From NCBI GenBank assembly GCA_945877045.1, contig CAMCQW010000040.1, positions 1 through 11,971 of the forward strand: a stretch of 11,971 bases of DNA, written 5' to 3'. How positions within the stretch are numbered: the first letter of the stretch is position 1; each line of letters opens with the position of its first letter. Shown piece by piece: positions 1 to 7,222 of this stretch. Both the position numbers and the translations under genes were made by a program. This stretch comes from Chryseobacterium gleum. Its GTDB lineage: Bacteria > Bacteroidota > Bacteroidia > Flavobacteriales_D > Crocinitomicaceae. A model generated the notes under the pieces. The model ran no database searches, was not told the origin of the DNA, and saw only the letters and a program-made list of their open reading frames with translations.

Positions 1-543
1 ACACTAGAACTCAATGATATGTATGGCTGCTTTGCATCATTTCCCATGCAAGTGGCTTTGTCCATACCCGATTCTACCTTCTTGCAAACACACCTTTCTG
101 GCGATGTTATCTACACATTTTCTGGCTTAAATGGGCCTACTAGTCAGTATGTATGGTATTTTGGTGACCAGACCCTAACGGGTGAGGGAGAACAAGTCAA
201 CCACGTATATGCTTCGCCGGGTAATTATACCGTAAACTTGATTGTGACCGATTCATTGGGATGTATAGCCGAGTCATCTACTTTAATTAATGTTACAGAA
301 GGAGAAATTCAAGTGAATATCATACCCAATCCCTCAGTGAATAACCCAGTAATAACACATAACATCCCTCAGGATGAAGCCTATACTTTTATGCTCTTTG
401 ATGCTACCGGCAGAAAACTTATTGAACTGAGCCAACCTGCATCGCCATTTAGTTTAGAAACGATTGGGCTTTCTCACGGCACCTATTGGTTGCAATGTGT
501 TTACAAAGAAAAGAAAATCGCAAAAGGAATCATTAAACTTTAA
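1..543 (+). CDS. C-terminal part of a secreted PKD-domain protein with T9SS type A sorting domain (5' end outside window)
   Basis: The reading frame is open from base 1, so this is the last 180 codons of a longer gene; the ATG at 19 is internal. A PKD-like beta-sandwich is visible around bases 97-295, with the typical 'YVWYFGD', 'VNHVYASPGNYTVNLIVTD' and 'GC' pattern. The 'YGCFAS' at the left edge looks like the end of a preceding similar repeat. From about base 307 the protein becomes a Por/T9SS C-terminal sorting domain: an 'IIPNPS' opening, a middle strand 'FMLFDATGRKL', then 'LSHGTYWL' and a basic end 'KIAKGIIKL'. Family knowledge: such tails direct export through the type IX secretion system and are cleaved at the cell surface. 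The protein is therefore probably extracellular or surface-anchored, with adhesive or enzymatic domains upstream of the window. What the missing N-terminus does cannot be told. The next gene converges on it. Confidence 0.9.
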   Translation, partial: TLELNDMYGCFASFPMQVALSIPDSTFLQTHLSGDVIYTFSGLNGPTSQYVWYFGDQTLTGEGEQVNHVYASPGNYTVNLIVTDSLGCIAESSTLINVTEGEIQVNIIPNPSVNNPVITHNIPQDEAYTFMLFDATGRKLIELSQPASPFSLETIGLSHGTYWLQCVYKEKKIAKGIIKL

Positions 544-642
544 TTCTTGCTAATTAGATTCATCGGTTCTAGATAAACTCCTTACTGAACCTTTTACTAA
601 TGCCTTAATTCATATTTTTTAAAAATTGCTCATCGCCTACTG

Positions 643-679
643 AAGCAAAAATCCCTTTTTGGCGGCTGCTTTATTTTTT
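643..679 (+). terminator. Candidate terminator after the T9SS-sorted protein gene
   Basis: AAGCA at 643-647 pairs with TGCTT at 667-671. Between them is a smaller AAAA-TCCC-TTTT hairpin and an unpaired GGCGGC, and the stem is followed by TATTTTTT. It lies about 100 bases past the stop at 543 and overlaps the last codons of the convergent hydrolase gene. The stem is short and interrupted, so this is a moderate to weak call. Confidence 0.3.
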
Positions 680-2452
680 GTTGGCTATTTGCTTTTCTAA
701 TTCATAACCCGAAAAATACAAGTGTCCATTAGGCAAAATTTTCATTATCATTCCACATCCCCTGTCTATTCCATCTACGGCGGCAATTGTGTCGGATATT
801 TGGTCAAACGAATATCCTTCGGACACATCCAAAGTGGGAAAATTCACTGTCAAAACAATTTTGTTATTAATGATATTTAATTCTGTTGGAACTCCTTGCA
901 GATTACCTTTATATTCATTGGTCACTTTATATTTTCCAACCGCATTTTTCCATTCTTCAGAAATTGGGATGGATTTGTCTCTAACAGAAATATATTCGGC
1001 CGTTTTTGATCCTTCGTCAAGCTCTTTTAGGAAAATATTATCCCCAATTTTCTCAAATGCAAAACGCGTTCCTTTTAATTTTATGGGTATAAGTTTAAGT
1101 AATAGTAAGGTTATCGAATAAGAGTTTGTACTATCATCGTATTTTTTCAACCTCATTTTATATTTCCCTTGAACTAAAGTCAATTTTTTAGTATTACCTC
1201 CTTTTAATTCCAGGAAAGAATCACCTCCCGAATTATAACGCCCGATTAGCTCGTGGTAGTCCGTAATATTATTCTTAACAGACTTTGATGACCAAGCCAG
1301 GTTTGTCGCTCTGTGAAGTTTTATACCTTTTACCTCTTGAATATACTCATTAGAAAGTTTTACCAATGCAGTATTACAGAAAGAATGACCTTTTTCGGAG
1401 TTAGAAATAATAATGAAGCCTATGTTCATTTTGGGGACAATAAACATAGTTGAATGGTGATTAAAATCTCCCGCATGACCAAAAAATTCGCCAATGATGC
1501 TATCCTCTGCATAAGGTATCTTTTCAATAAATAGACCATATCCGAATTTAGCGTTGCAATTAAGCAGGACATCTGAAAGATGGTCGGTTTTCATTTCTTG
1601 TAATGTAGATGAATTGACAATCTGATTGTTTCCGCTTAAACTGTCATTAAGTAGGAGCATCATAAACTTGCTCATATCTAGCGCATTACTAAAAAGCCCG
1701 CCAGTTGGAACGTCTCTAATCTTAGGATTATCGGTTTCTGTGCTATCTTTTATATATGCTTTTGAATAGTGTGGGTCATCATGTTTTTGTTCAAAGCTAG
1801 TATTCGTCATTGAAAGTGTATTCAGAATGTTTTCCCGAATGTAGTCCTCATATTTTTTCCCCGAAACACGTTCAATAATCAAACCCAACAAATCATAACC
1901 AATGTTGGAATAATTCATTTTCAGATTAGCCGGCTGGGTGAGCACTTGTTTATTTAATTCCTCAATGACCGTCCAAAAACTTATTACCTCATTGCACATC
2001 ATGCCATTCTTTATATCATCTGGCAAGCCCGAAGTATGTGTAAGTAGATTTTTTATTTTTAAAATGTCTCCGTTTTCAACAAGCGAATTTATTTTCAATT
2101 CGGGTAGATAATCTTTAGCTGATTTATTCAAATCAATTTTTTTTTCTTCGTAAAGTTTCATTATGGCTAGTGCAGTGAATGTTTTGGTAATTGAAGCAAT
2201 GTTGTAAATGGTATTTTCGGTAGCCGCAACTTTATTTTTTCTGTCAGCAAAACCATAGCCCTTTGCGTAAGCAATTTGATTATTGTCCACTATAGCAATA
2301 CTCGAGCCTGTGATGTTATATTTTGTCATGAGTTGATTCATGATAGAGTCAATCCGATTAACTTCTGTGTTAGGTAACGTGTATTGGGATTGAACATGTA
2401 TCCAGATGTTTGAAAACAACAGAATAGTTAGGAATTGTTTAAATTTTTTCAT
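671..2452 (-). CDS. Secreted serine hydrolase, class C beta-lactamase/penicillin-binding-protein-like family
   Basis: This 593-residue protein begins with a signal peptide (hydrophobic residues 7-20, likely cleaved near QSQ at 21-23). The beta-lactamase-fold domain covers about residues 30-375. It has the catalytic SxxK tetrad S87-I-T-K90, the Y181-S-N183 motif and an H326-A-G328 box in the position of the KTG/HxG motif, so the active site looks intact. Residues 398-585 appear to be two successive beta-rich modules of about 90 residues, each opening with a G-x-Y sequence (GRY near 404, GKY near 506). Such extensions are common in this family. Members include esterases, D-aminopeptidases and cell-wall DD-peptidases, and the substrate cannot be predicted here. 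It probably acts in the periplasm or outside the cell. The gene is monocistronic, with a promoter-like element just upstream. Confidence 0.88.
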   Translation of the reverse strand: MKKFKQFLTILLFSNIWIHVQSQYTLPNTEVNRIDSIMNQLMTKYNITGSSIAIVDNNQIAYAKGYGFADRKNKVAATENTIYNIASITKTFTALAIMKLYEEKKIDLNKSAKDYLPELKINSLVENGDILKIKNLLTHTSGLPDDIKNGMMCNEVISFWTVIEELNKQVLTQPANLKMNYSNIGYDLLGLIIERVSGKKYEDYIRENILNTLSMTNTSFEQKHDDPHYSKAYIKDSTETDNPKIRDVPTGGLFSNALDMSKFMMLLLNDSLSGNNQIVNSSTLQEMKTDHLSDVLLNCNAKFGYGLFIEKIPYAEDSIIGEFFGHAGDFNHHSTMFIVPKMNIGFIIISNSEKGHSFCNTALVKLSNEYIQEVKGIKLHRATNLAWSSKSVKNNITDYHELIGRYNSGGDSFLELKGGNTKKLTLVQGKYKMRLKKYDDSTNSYSITLLLLKLIPIKLKGTRFAFEKIGDNIFLKELDEGSKTAEYISVRDKSIPISEEWKNAVGKYKVTNEYKGNLQGVPTELNIINNKIVLTVNFPTLDVSEGYSFDQISDTIAAVDGIDRGCGMIMKILPNGHLYFSGYELEKQIANKK

Positions 2453-2477
2453 ATAATTTTACTATTTAATTGTCAAT

Positions 2478-2508
2478 CAAAAGTAGTTTTTTTTGTGAAC
2501 ATCTAAAA
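2478..2508 (-). promoter_or_regulatory. Promoter for the serine hydrolase gene
   Basis: On the minus strand the sequence reads TACTTTTG (2478-2485), an exact fit to the Bacteroidota -7 consensus TAnnTTTG. A TTTT sits 19 bases upstream (2505-2508) in place of the -33 TTTG. The element lies about 25 bases before the ATG at 2452. The -7 box is convincing and the -33 box is imperfect. Confidence 0.5.
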
Positions 2509-2642
2509 TTATTAGTGCTAACGGTTTACGGATTTGCGAAGAAGCCGGTTTCGGAGTTAAATGAAAATGTAGGGCCTTAATTTTCAATATCGGATCGCTT
2601 TTCGCATGTTTCAATTATTTTTTCGGGGCAAAGGCATCTTTT

Positions 2643-2674
2643 TTTGATATTTTGCGTTAATTCGCATATATTTG
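2643..2674 (+). promoter_or_regulatory. Promoter for the lipoprotein gene at 2694
   Basis: TTTG at 2643-2646 is followed after exactly 20 bases by TATATTTG at 2667-2674. This is a full match to the Bacteroidota sigma-A pattern TTTG-N19-21-TAnnTTTG. The expected transcription start is only about a dozen bases before the ATG, giving a short A/T-rich leader. The spacer carries the dyad TGCG-N6-CGCA (2653-2666). Confidence 0.6.
2653..2666. promoter_or_regulatory. Possible operator dyad inside the promoter spacer
   Basis: TGCGTTAATTCGCA has 4-bp complementary arms around a 6-bp centre. It exactly fills the space between the -33 and -7 elements of the 2694 promoter. TTCGCAT recurs at 2601-2607, and the reverse complement TGCGAA occurs at 2535-2540, so three related boxes lie in one intergenic region. 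This position would suit a repressor, but no regulator can be assigned. Confidence 0.25.
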
Positions 2675-2693
2675 CTTACTAATTCGTATTATT

Positions 2694-3332
2694 ATGAAAT
2701 TTACTTTTACTTTTCTATCCATTGCATTTTTATTGGTAATTGCATCTTCTTGTATAGAGCACGAGGTTATTCCACCGCCAGTTAGCACAGTGAATCTTAA
2801 CTGTTCATTCAGTGGTTACGTTAATGGAACCCAAATAGAGCTTACTCAAAATGTGAATGGCTATTTAGGAAACACACAAAATATCATCGATGTTAATCCT
2901 TCACCAAATCCTTCTTTCATGGTGTATATGACTGAAATGCTTTCGCCAAACCAACCGCTTTCTTTACGTTTGAAATTAGGCGCATGCAATTGGGATGCAG
3001 CAGCTAACACAGAACCAACTCTTACCATGTTTAATAATTTCCACACGAACTCAGCGATTAATTTACAGGACTATGCGGATAATATTAACGCATTTGGTTT
3101 TGAAGTAACTTACACCGATAATAATAGTTCTGTATGGGTTTCTAGAGAATTATATAATGTTCCTAACTCCGTGACATTTTCAAACATTAAGCAACAATCC
3201 GATAATACAGGGGATTATTCGTTTTTTGATTGTAATTTTTCATGTTATGTTTACAGAAACAATCCGGTTTCAGGCTTGTTAGATTCTTTGCAAGTACAAA
3301 ACGGAAAATATATCGGCTATTTTAGAAAATAA
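2694..3332 (+). CDS. Putative lipoprotein of unknown function
   Basis: I do not recognise a named family. The 212-residue protein has a lipoprotein signal peptide: a short basic start, a hydrophobic stretch and the lipobox A-S-S-C20. It would be lipid-anchored and exported, probably to the outer membrane. The mature part lacks transmembrane segments and is rich in Asn, Ser and aromatic residues in a beta-type pattern. It holds four further cysteines (C37, C98, C180, C184), which could form two disulfides in the periplasm. The C-terminus has a beta-strand-like 'GKYIGYF' ending. The start is well set by the promoter immediately upstream and by the signal peptide. The following gene begins 27 bases downstream on the same strand, so the two are probably co-transcribed. 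The partner looks cytoplasmic, so co-transcription gives no functional clue. Confidence 0.75.
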   Translation: MKFTFTFLSIAFLLVIASSCIEHEVIPPPVSTVNLNCSFSGYVNGTQIELTQNVNGYLGNTQNIIDVNPSPNPSFMVYMTEMLSPNQPLSLRLKLGACNWDAAANTEPTLTMFNNFHTNSAINLQDYADNINAFGFEVTYTDNNSSVWVSRELYNVPNSVTFSNIKQQSDNTGDYSFFDCNFSCYVYRNNPVSGLLDSLQVQNGKYIGYFRK

Positions 3333-3359
3333 AAGAGTCGATCCACCGGTATTTTTTAA

Positions 3360-4049
3360 ATGATGGATCCATTAAAAATTGCCATAATTGGGGACTATAA
3401 CTTTACGTTTAATGCTCACCAAGCGACCAATCTTTCCTTAGACCACGCCTCTAATTTTTTGGATTTAGAAATTAATTATTATTGGATTAAGATCAACGAC
3501 GCTGCAAAAGAAAAACCAAGCTATTTTTTGCAATTTGATGCTTTTTGGATTGCTCCAGGGCCCTTTCAAAACGCCTTCTTTCTAAATGGAATTTTTAAAC
3601 GTTTATTAGAACTCGACAAGCCTGTTCTGGCAACAGGTGAAAGTTTCAAAATACTCATGGAATTCCTTATTTCTTATAATAACCTTAATAAAGGCGGAGA
3701 GAAATTAATTTCTGAAAATCTTTCTTCAGGTCCTTATTTTGAACAGATTGAAATTACGCCTCACTCCAGAATTTTTACCAAATTATATGAAAACTTCACG
3801 AATATGGAGTTAACAGCTGCTCGCTATAGCTTGTATCCTAAGTTGTTAAATGACTTATCTGGCGATTGGATAGATATAGAAGCGAAAAACCAATTTGATG
3901 ATCCGGAGATCTTCTCCATAAAAGGTTTTTCATTTTTTATCGCTTGCGCTTTTTATCCTCAGGTTTCTTCTACAAGAGATATTCCCCATCCCATTATTTA
4001 TACCTTTCTTAAAAGCGCGGCGCCGGCTATTTTACTCGAAAATGACTAA
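3360..4049 (+). CDS. CTP synthase C-terminal (class I glutamine amidotransferase-like) related protein, catalytic residues missing
   Basis: This 229-residue protein resembles the stand-alone glutaminase-like domain that databases call 'CTP synthase C-terminal region-related (seleno)protein'. Recognisable blocks are 'KIAIIGDYN' (6-14) with 'AHQATNLSLDHA' (19-30), as at the start of CTP-synthase amidotransferase domains; 'FDAFWIAPGPFQN' (59-71), equivalent to the oxyanion-loop region; 'PVLATGESF' (88-96), where active enzymes have a nucleophilic cysteine; and 'FFIACAFYPQ' (192-201), where active enzymes have HPE. The nucleophile position is Gly or deleted, and the His and Glu are Tyr199 and Gln201. 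The only cysteine is C196. It is therefore unlikely to hydrolyse glutamine and may bind a ligand or partner instead. Met1 (3360) and Met2 (3363) are both possible starts. Its last 18 bases overlap the convergent addA-like gene. Confidence 0.72.
   Translation: MMDPLKIAIIGDYNFTFNAHQATNLSLDHASNFLDLEINYYWIKINDAAKEKPSYFLQFDAFWIAPGPFQNAFFLNGIFKRLLELDKPVLATGESFKILMEFLISYNNLNKGGEKLISENLSSGPYFEQIEITPHSRIFTKLYENFTNMELTAARYSLYPKLLNDLSGDWIDIEAKNQFDDPEIFSIKGFSFFIACAFYPQVSSTRDIPHPIIYTFLKSAAPAILLEND
4011..4032. terminator. Candidate bidirectional terminator at the convergent gene ends
   Basis: AAAAGC on the left and GCTATTTT on the right can pair around a GC-rich centre containing the palindrome GGCGCC. 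On either strand the arm is followed by a short T-run. It stands out as GC-rich in AT-rich surroundings. It sits at the stop codon of the minus-strand helicase gene and within the last codons of the plus-strand gene. The stem is short with a one-base bulge. Confidence 0.3.
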
Positions 4050-7000
4050 CTCGTTTTCTTGAGAATAATATAAATAGGTTTCTATCGGCAGCTCAAACAT
4101 TTCATTCAAAAAAAGTTTGTACTCATTAATTTGTTTTGTATGAACCGCCTGTTTAGCACCGGTTTTAAAATCAATGACTATTATTTTGTCCGCCAAAAAC
4201 AGGAGTTTATCCGGTCTTTTGATCTCATTAGGACCAACTAATATGCTTGCTTCGCTACGAATTTCAATTGAATTTTCAATAATGGCTTTATAGATAGGAT
4301 TCTCTAATAGACCTTTCGTTTCGCTTAATAGTTTCGTTTCGTATTTAGGATCAATCTCCCCTTTTGTAAGGAACTCATTTAATTTTTTTTCGAGCTCCTC
4401 AATTTTATTTACTTGCGCCATTAATAGATGAAAACTATTTCCGTATATGATTTCATCTGAAGTAAAACTACCCTCTTGATTCGCTCGCAAAACGATGTCA
4501 GGATACCAAAGTCTATCGGTGTTTTCTGAAGGACAATAAAAGGTGTCTTCCTGTGGAATTTCTTCAGACTTTGCTTCGTTTTCATTTCCGTACTCAATAA
4601 CTAATGGGTTAGCGTCTTCGTTTGGATCTTCAGAAATGGCTAATAAGGATTTATGAATCAATGAGCCAAAATTATTCTTAGAGAAATGATTAAAGGCATA
4701 AAGCCTGTTCTCAGGTCTTGTCATAGCTACATAAAAAAGATTCATCTTATCTGTCAAGATTAATTCCTTCTCTTCTTCAGCAAACAACTTTACGGGTATA
4801 ATACCACTGCTAAGACTGAGGTTTTTATAGATCATTTGTTCTCCTGCATCGATAAGGAATTTCGAATTGGACATGAATTGCAAATAATAATCAACTTGGG
4901 GCAAAATCACTATTGGAAATTCTAATCCCTTTGCTTTATGAATAGTCATTACTTGTATGGCGTCTCTGGAATCAGGTAATTGAATGGCAATTTTGTTTTT
5001 GTTTTCCTGAATATATTCATTGAAATAGGAAATGTCAGAATGCCTTGTGGATTGAAAGGCAAAACAAACATCTGCAAAATGATGTAAATAGGCCTCCTTG
5101 GTTTCTGTCCACCCCATCATTTTGAAAAACTTTTGTATTAAATCATACAAATTCTCGTAGGAGCAAAAGAAATTATCATTTCCTCCAAATTTATCCTTCA
5201 AGAAACGAGTTTCATTAAAAACCCTCATTTTCTTCCCTTTCGAATTGGTGATCTCTTCAAAATAAGAAATGTATTCGCTCCCTGTATCGGTCTTTATTCT
5301 GAAATAACATTCAGCAAATCGCTTTATTTCTGTCGTGTTCGACGGTTTTTCCCGTCTCTTCAAATACGATATACATAGCCGAACCTTTGAATCGTTGCTT
5401 ATTAAAAGCGAATCAACCGATACTACTTTATAATTCGCATTTGTGAGGCCATTGGCAATATGATTCCCAATTTTTTTCTTTTCTGATAGGATGCAGATGT
5501 CTGCTGGATCGTAGCCATCGGCTATACATTTTTCGATTATTTCTATTATTGGTTCAATCAAATCGCCTTCAAACGATTCTTTTGGCTGGGAAACAATCCG
5601 TACAAATCCTTCCTTCGTTGATTGCGGGGTTTGATGCAGTGATGAATAGAATTGAGCAGACTTTGGAGATAAATTTTCAATGAGTTTTTGAAAAAACAGG
5701 TTGTTAAAGTTCACAATCTGATAGGCGGATCGATAATTATTGGTTAATGTGTCGATGCTACCTCGTGATAAAAAGTAATCCGATTGCGATTGTGTTAAGG
5801 CATTGTTTTCCGGGTTATAGATGGCTGGCAAAGCCACAAATTGATCCGCTAATCCATTGTTAAATCGATAAATTGATTGTTTTGGATCACCAACTATCAG
5901 GTTTTGGTTGTTTTTGGATAATGATTCGTGAATTAATGGGATAAGATTCAGCCATTGTAGCCTTGATGTATCCTGAAATTCATCCAGAAGAAAATAATTT
6001 AAGCGGTTCCCTAATCGCTCATAAATGTAAGGCGCCTCTTCATCCCTTACCAAAAAACTAATCATTTTGTTGAATTCAGATATTCGAATAATTTGTTCCT
6101 CTTTTTTGATGGTCTCCATTTCACTGGCTATAAACTGAAGCAATGCCATATTGAAAAAGTTGCTTTTAAAGGCTTCTAATAAAAGAAAACGTGGCACATT
6201 GACTTGAAATTCCTCATCGATTTTTAGTAAATCTAAACGTAGATCATTTGGAATAAAATTGCATTTTATTTCATCTTTTAATATCTCGTCGACTTTTTTG
6301 CTAAATAAAACGCCCTTGCTAGAAGGAAAGCTGACAAAGTTTCCAAGTGCAAGTACTTGATTGTGAAAAGTTGATTTCTGCGGTATTTTGTTAAAATCAA
6401 TTCCTAATTGAGCATAACTATCAGATAGTATTTTGGCTGTTTGTAAAAATGGACCTTCGATCTGCTTTATCTCTTCTTGTAAATTCTTAAACGCCTCCTC
6501 ATCTAATTTCATTTCGACAAGTTTGCTCACGTGATGGTGGTATTTTTCATTGCTTAAAACACTCGCAAAGGAAATAAGTTGGTCTCTAAAATTCCATTTT
6601 TGACCATCCTCAAAATTGTATTTTGCGTAGCGCTTTACCAATGCTGTTAGTTTGTCGTGCCCCTCAATTCCAAGCTTGTTTAACATGGCATCTACCACAT
6701 CAGTCAGAATCTGATTTTCATTTAATACCACCTCAAAGTCCCCTTGAATTTCTAAATCACGACTAAAAGAACGTATGAGTTTTAAGTTGAATTTATCAAT
6801 CGTGGAGACATGGAATTCTTCATAACCATGCAGGATTTCATGCAATGCTTGCTTTGCTCTATTCGATAATTCTTCCGTTGAAATAGGGAGAATTTTCAGC
6901 AAGTCTTTTTGCATGGATAGAATCTTTTGGCTGGTAAGATGATTGGCAAGGCCATCTAAGGTGTCAATTATCCTTGTTTTCATTTCCAATGCCGCTTTAT

Positions 7001-7160
7001 TGGTAAAGGTCATGGCAACAATTGACTTATATTTTCCAACACTATTTGTGTCCTTCAGTAATATCGATAGATATTCTAAAACCAATTTATGGGTTTTTCC
7101 ACTTCCTGCCGAAGCGCTCATTACAAGCAATGGCTTTTCATCTCTCATTTTATCACCCAT
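4032..7160 (-). CDS. addA: UvrD/Rep-family helicase-nuclease, AddA/RecB-like
   Basis: This 1042-residue protein carries the complete set of superfamily 1A helicase motifs: Walker A G19-S-G-K-T23, TFTNKAALEMK (51-61), Walker B DEFQDT (393-398), GDPKQS (424-429), NNYRS (474-478), MTIHKAKGLEF (738-748) and VAMTRP (811-816). The last about 130 residues form a RecB/AddA-type PD-(D/E)XK nuclease with H911, D984 (RPDK), D997-F-K999 and Q1010-x3-Y1014, so both activities look intact. Family knowledge: AddA pairs with AddB to resect double-strand breaks for RecA loading and to degrade linear DNA. No addB is adjacent here. The gene is single, convergent with the left neighbour and divergent from the right one. 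The start at 7160 places Walker A close to the N-terminus, as usual; Met5 is an alternative. A run of ten A residues lies in its leader. Confidence 0.88.
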   Translation of the reverse strand: MGDKMRDEKPLLVMSASAGSGKTHKLVLEYLSILLKDTNSVGKYKSIVAMTFTNKAALEMKTRIIDTLDGLANHLTSQKILSMQKDLLKILPISTEELSNRAKQALHEILHGYEEFHVSTIDKFNLKLIRSFSRDLEIQGDFEVVLNENQILTDVVDAMLNKLGIEGHDKLTALVKRYAKYNFEDGQKWNFRDQLISFASVLSNEKYHHHVSKLVEMKLDEEAFKNLQEEIKQIEGPFLQTAKILSDSYAQLGIDFNKIPQKSTFHNQVLALGNFVSFPSSKGVLFSKKVDEILKDEIKCNFIPNDLRLDLLKIDEEFQVNVPRFLLLEAFKSNFFNMALLQFIASEMETIKKEEQIIRISEFNKMISFLVRDEEAPYIYERLGNRLNYFLLDEFQDTSRLQWLNLIPLIHESLSKNNQNLIVGDPKQSIYRFNNGLADQFVALPAIYNPENNALTQSQSDYFLSRGSIDTLTNNYRSAYQIVNFNNLFFQKLIENLSPKSAQFYSSLHQTPQSTKEGFVRIVSQPKESFEGDLIEPIIEIIEKCIADGYDPADICILSEKKKIGNHIANGLTNANYKVVSVDSLLISNDSKVRLCISYLKRREKPSNTTEIKRFAECYFRIKTDTGSEYISYFEEITNSKGKKMRVFNETRFLKDKFGGNDNFFCSYENLYDLIQKFFKMMGWTETKEAYLHHFADVCFAFQSTRHSDISYFNEYIQENKNKIAIQLPDSRDAIQVMTIHKAKGLEFPIVILPQVDYYLQFMSNSKFLIDAGEQMIYKNLSLSSGIIPVKLFAEEEKELILTDKMNLFYVAMTRPENRLYAFNHFSKNNFGSLIHKSLLAISEDPNEDANPLVIEYGNENEAKSEEIPQEDTFYCPSENTDRLWYPDIVLRANQEGSFTSDEIIYGNSFHLLMAQVNKIEELEKKLNEFLTKGEIDPKYETKLLSETKGLLENPIYKAIIENSIEIRSEASILVGPNEIKRPDKLLFLADKIIVIDFKTGAKQAVHTKQINEYKLFLNEMFELPIETYLYYSQENELVIFE

Positions 7161-7180
7161 TATTAATTTTTTTTTTACTA

Positions 7181-7188
7181 TAAAGGTA
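7181..7188 (-). promoter_or_regulatory. Possible -7 element for the addA-like gene
   Basis: The minus strand reads TACCTTTA, which matches TAnnTTTG except for the last base. A TTG lies about 18 bases further upstream. It is about 20 bases before the ATG in a 62-base divergent intergenic region. Confidence 0.3.
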
Positions 7189-7210
7189 CGAAATTCTCAA
7201 TGCTTTCAAG

Positions 7211-7218
7211 TATCTTTA
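7211..7218 (+). promoter_or_regulatory. Possible -7 element for the MbnP-like operon
   Basis: TATCTTTA matches TAnnTTTG except for the last base and lies only five bases before the ATG at 7223, which would give an almost leaderless transcript. I see no matching -33 TTTG at the right distance, so the true promoter could instead lie inside the addA-like gene. Confidence 0.22.
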
Positions 7219-7222
7219 CGCC

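Noticed and set aside
789..1121. Plus-strand open frame of 110 codons inside the serine hydrolase gene
   Set aside because: It is antisense to a gene with clear catalytic motifs and shows no recognisable protein features, so it is a shadow frame. The other short antisense frames in the window were dropped for the same reason.
2516..2610. GC-richer stretch between the divergent genes as an insertion-sequence or MITE remnant
   Set aside because: I see no terminal inverted repeats, target duplication or second copy in the window. Only the repeated TTCGCA boxes are reported.
3333..3359. ACCGGT palindrome between the lipoprotein and amidotransferase-like genes as a terminator
   Set aside because: Only six self-complementary bases without room for a loop; the following T run alone is not enough.
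7167..7176. Run of ten T residues before the addA-like gene as a terminator or slippage tract
   Set aside because: No stem precedes it on the plus strand, and on the minus strand it is an A-rich leader before a start codon, which is normal in Bacteroidota.
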